A stretch of DNA of 64,000 nt from Vibrio tapetis subsp. tapetis (GTDB lineage Bacteria > Pseudomonadota > Gammaproteobacteria > Enterobacterales > Vibrionaceae): contig NZ_LT960611.1 of the NCBI RefSeq assembly GCF_900233005.1, positions 1,116,001-1,180,000 on the forward strand, given 5' to 3'. Both the position numbers and the translations under genes were made by a program. The notes beneath the pieces are model-generated. The model saw only the letters and a program-made list of their open reading frames with translations, had not been told where the DNA came from and searched no databases. Shown here in pieces: positions 63,245-64,000 of the stretch (its first letter is position 1; every line of letters starts with the position of its first letter).

Positions 63245-63295
63245 TACTGCTCCTGTTAAGAAAGCGATTCCTGATAGAAAAACTACTCAAGATAC

Positions 63296-63327
63296 AAAAA
63301 CACCCAGTCAGGGTACCAACTGGGTGC
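63296..63327 (-). terminator. cheV terminator
   Basis: Perfect 8-bp arms CACCCAGT / ACTGGGTG with a 10-base loop, followed on the minus strand by TTTTT. Confidence 0.85.
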
Positions 63328-63360
63328 GGAATGTATCATTAGCCTGGTGAATACTCAAGA

Positions 63361-64000
63361 CTATAGTATTTCTCTCAATCTCTCTTGTGTAACAGAAACC
63401 AGCAAGTCAGGCTGGAACTTAGAGATGAACTTGTTACATCCGACTTTTTCAACCATAGCTTCGTTAAAACTGCCGCTCAAAGAGGTGTTCAAAGTAACAT
63501 ACAAGGTACTCATTCTAGCATCGCTACGAACTTCTTGAGTTAACTTGTAGCCATCCATTTCTGGCATTTCTGCATCGGTAATCATCATGAGTAACTCACG
63601 CGTGACATCTTTGCCTTCATCGCACCAAGACTTCAGTAAATTGAGCGCCTCTAAGCCATCGTTACATTCAATAAACTCAATCCCGAGCTGAGACAAAGTA
63701 CCAATAATTTGATTTCGAGCGGTTGCCGAATCATCAACGACCAAGATTTTGCGACCAACCATTTCTCCGGCCAATTGCTCATCTAACACACCTTCGCTGA
63801 TTGACGTGTCGTAATCGACAATTTCTGCCAACACTTTTTCGACATCGATAATTTCAACGATTCTGGTAAGTTCATTTTCAGTGATCTGAGTAATAGCCGT
63901 TAAATAGTTTGCGCGACCTGCAGTTTTTGGCGGTGGTTGGATTTCAGTCCACGCAGTATTCACGATATTTCTAACCTGCCCCACCAAGAACCCTTGAATG
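63361..64000 (-). CDS. cheV: Chemotaxis coupling protein CheV, 3' part
   Basis: CheV joins a CheW-like domain to a phosphorylatable receiver and couples receptors to CheA. The frame is open to the window edge, so the N-terminus is missing. The visible part has the end of the CheW domain (GFLVGQVRNIVNTAW, ITENELTRIVEIIDVEKVL) and a receiver domain with ILVVDDSATARNQI (acid pocket), MMITDAEMPEMDGYKL (phosphorylated Asp) and the conserved Lys in NKFISKFQP. The usual receiver Thr/Ser region reads VTLNTSLSG. Confidence 0.93.
   Translation of the reverse strand, partial: IQGFLVGQVRNIVNTAWTEIQPPPKTAGRANYLTAITQITENELTRIVEIIDVEKVLAEIVDYDTSISEGVLDEQLAGEMVGRKILVVDDSATARNQIIGTLSQLGIEFIECNDGLEALNLLKSWCDEGKDVTRELLMMITDAEMPEMDGYKLTQEVRSDARMSTLYVTLNTSLSGSFNEAMVEKVGCNKFISKFQPDLLVSVTQERLREIL

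Overview
The window looks like chromosome I of a Vibrio (Gammaproteobacteria). The evidence is the gene order (lrp-ftsK-lolA-rarA-serS; cmk-rpsA-ihfB-lapA-lapB-pyrF; priC-rsmS; bioA/bioBFCD), a lysine riboswitch in front of an NhaC-type transporter, MiaE, a UPF0319 protein, CheV and a classical hisGDCBHA operon. The species cannot be named from the sequence.

Region 1 (1 to about 14.19 kb) is the inner end of a genomic island. From its right boundary it contains a very large tyrosine-recombinase-like integrase; an unknown gene followed by a second, divergent exonuclease VII pair (XseA-like, XseB-like); 3.5 copies of a 147-bp tandem repeat carrying two hairpins per unit; a small membrane protein; a CBS-pair protein with a HEPN-type Rx4H motif; a complete IS21-family element with a 5-bp target duplication; and two overlapping genes of unknown function, the first cut by the window edge. 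The island interrupts the histidine operon: after hisA only the ribosome binding site and first nine codons of hisF (MLAKRIIPC) are present, then the reading frame is lost. hisF and hisI are not in the window, and a strong terminator lies just inside the island. The other island end lies before position 1.

Region 2 (14.2-23.1 kb), all on the minus strand except hns: hisA, hisH, hisB, hisC, hisD, hisG, the his attenuator with a His-rich leader peptide, then a lysine-riboswitch-controlled NhaC-family transporter (LysW type), and a divergent hns.

Region 3 (23.1-32.7 kb): gsk, a UPF0319 envelope protein, a porin, then dinG, yfcA, priC and rsmS on the plus strand, a chalcone-isomerase-like periplasmic protein, htpX and a 55-aa conserved-looking small protein.

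Region 4 (32.7-50.6 kb): the biotin genes bioD, bioC, bioF and bioB, with divergent bioA across a BirA-like operator; serS, rarA, lolA, ftsK and lrp, with ald divergent from lrp; a methyltransferase-like gene, cysB, a membrane-anchored coiled-coil protein and miaE.

Region 5 (50.6-64 kb): a two-gene unit of a met-zincin lipoprotein and an outer-membrane beta-barrel protein; then pyrF, lapB, lapA, ihfB, rpsA, cmk, sohB, a divergent yciK, a possible 36-aa membrane peptide, and the C-terminal part of cheV running off the end.

The best candidates for something undescribed are in the island: the unknown protein + ExoVII-like pair with the adjoining structured repeat array, the CBS-HEPN protein with its small membrane partner, and the use of the hisF 5' end as integration site. 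No reverse transcriptase, CRISPR array, tRNA or rRNA was seen.
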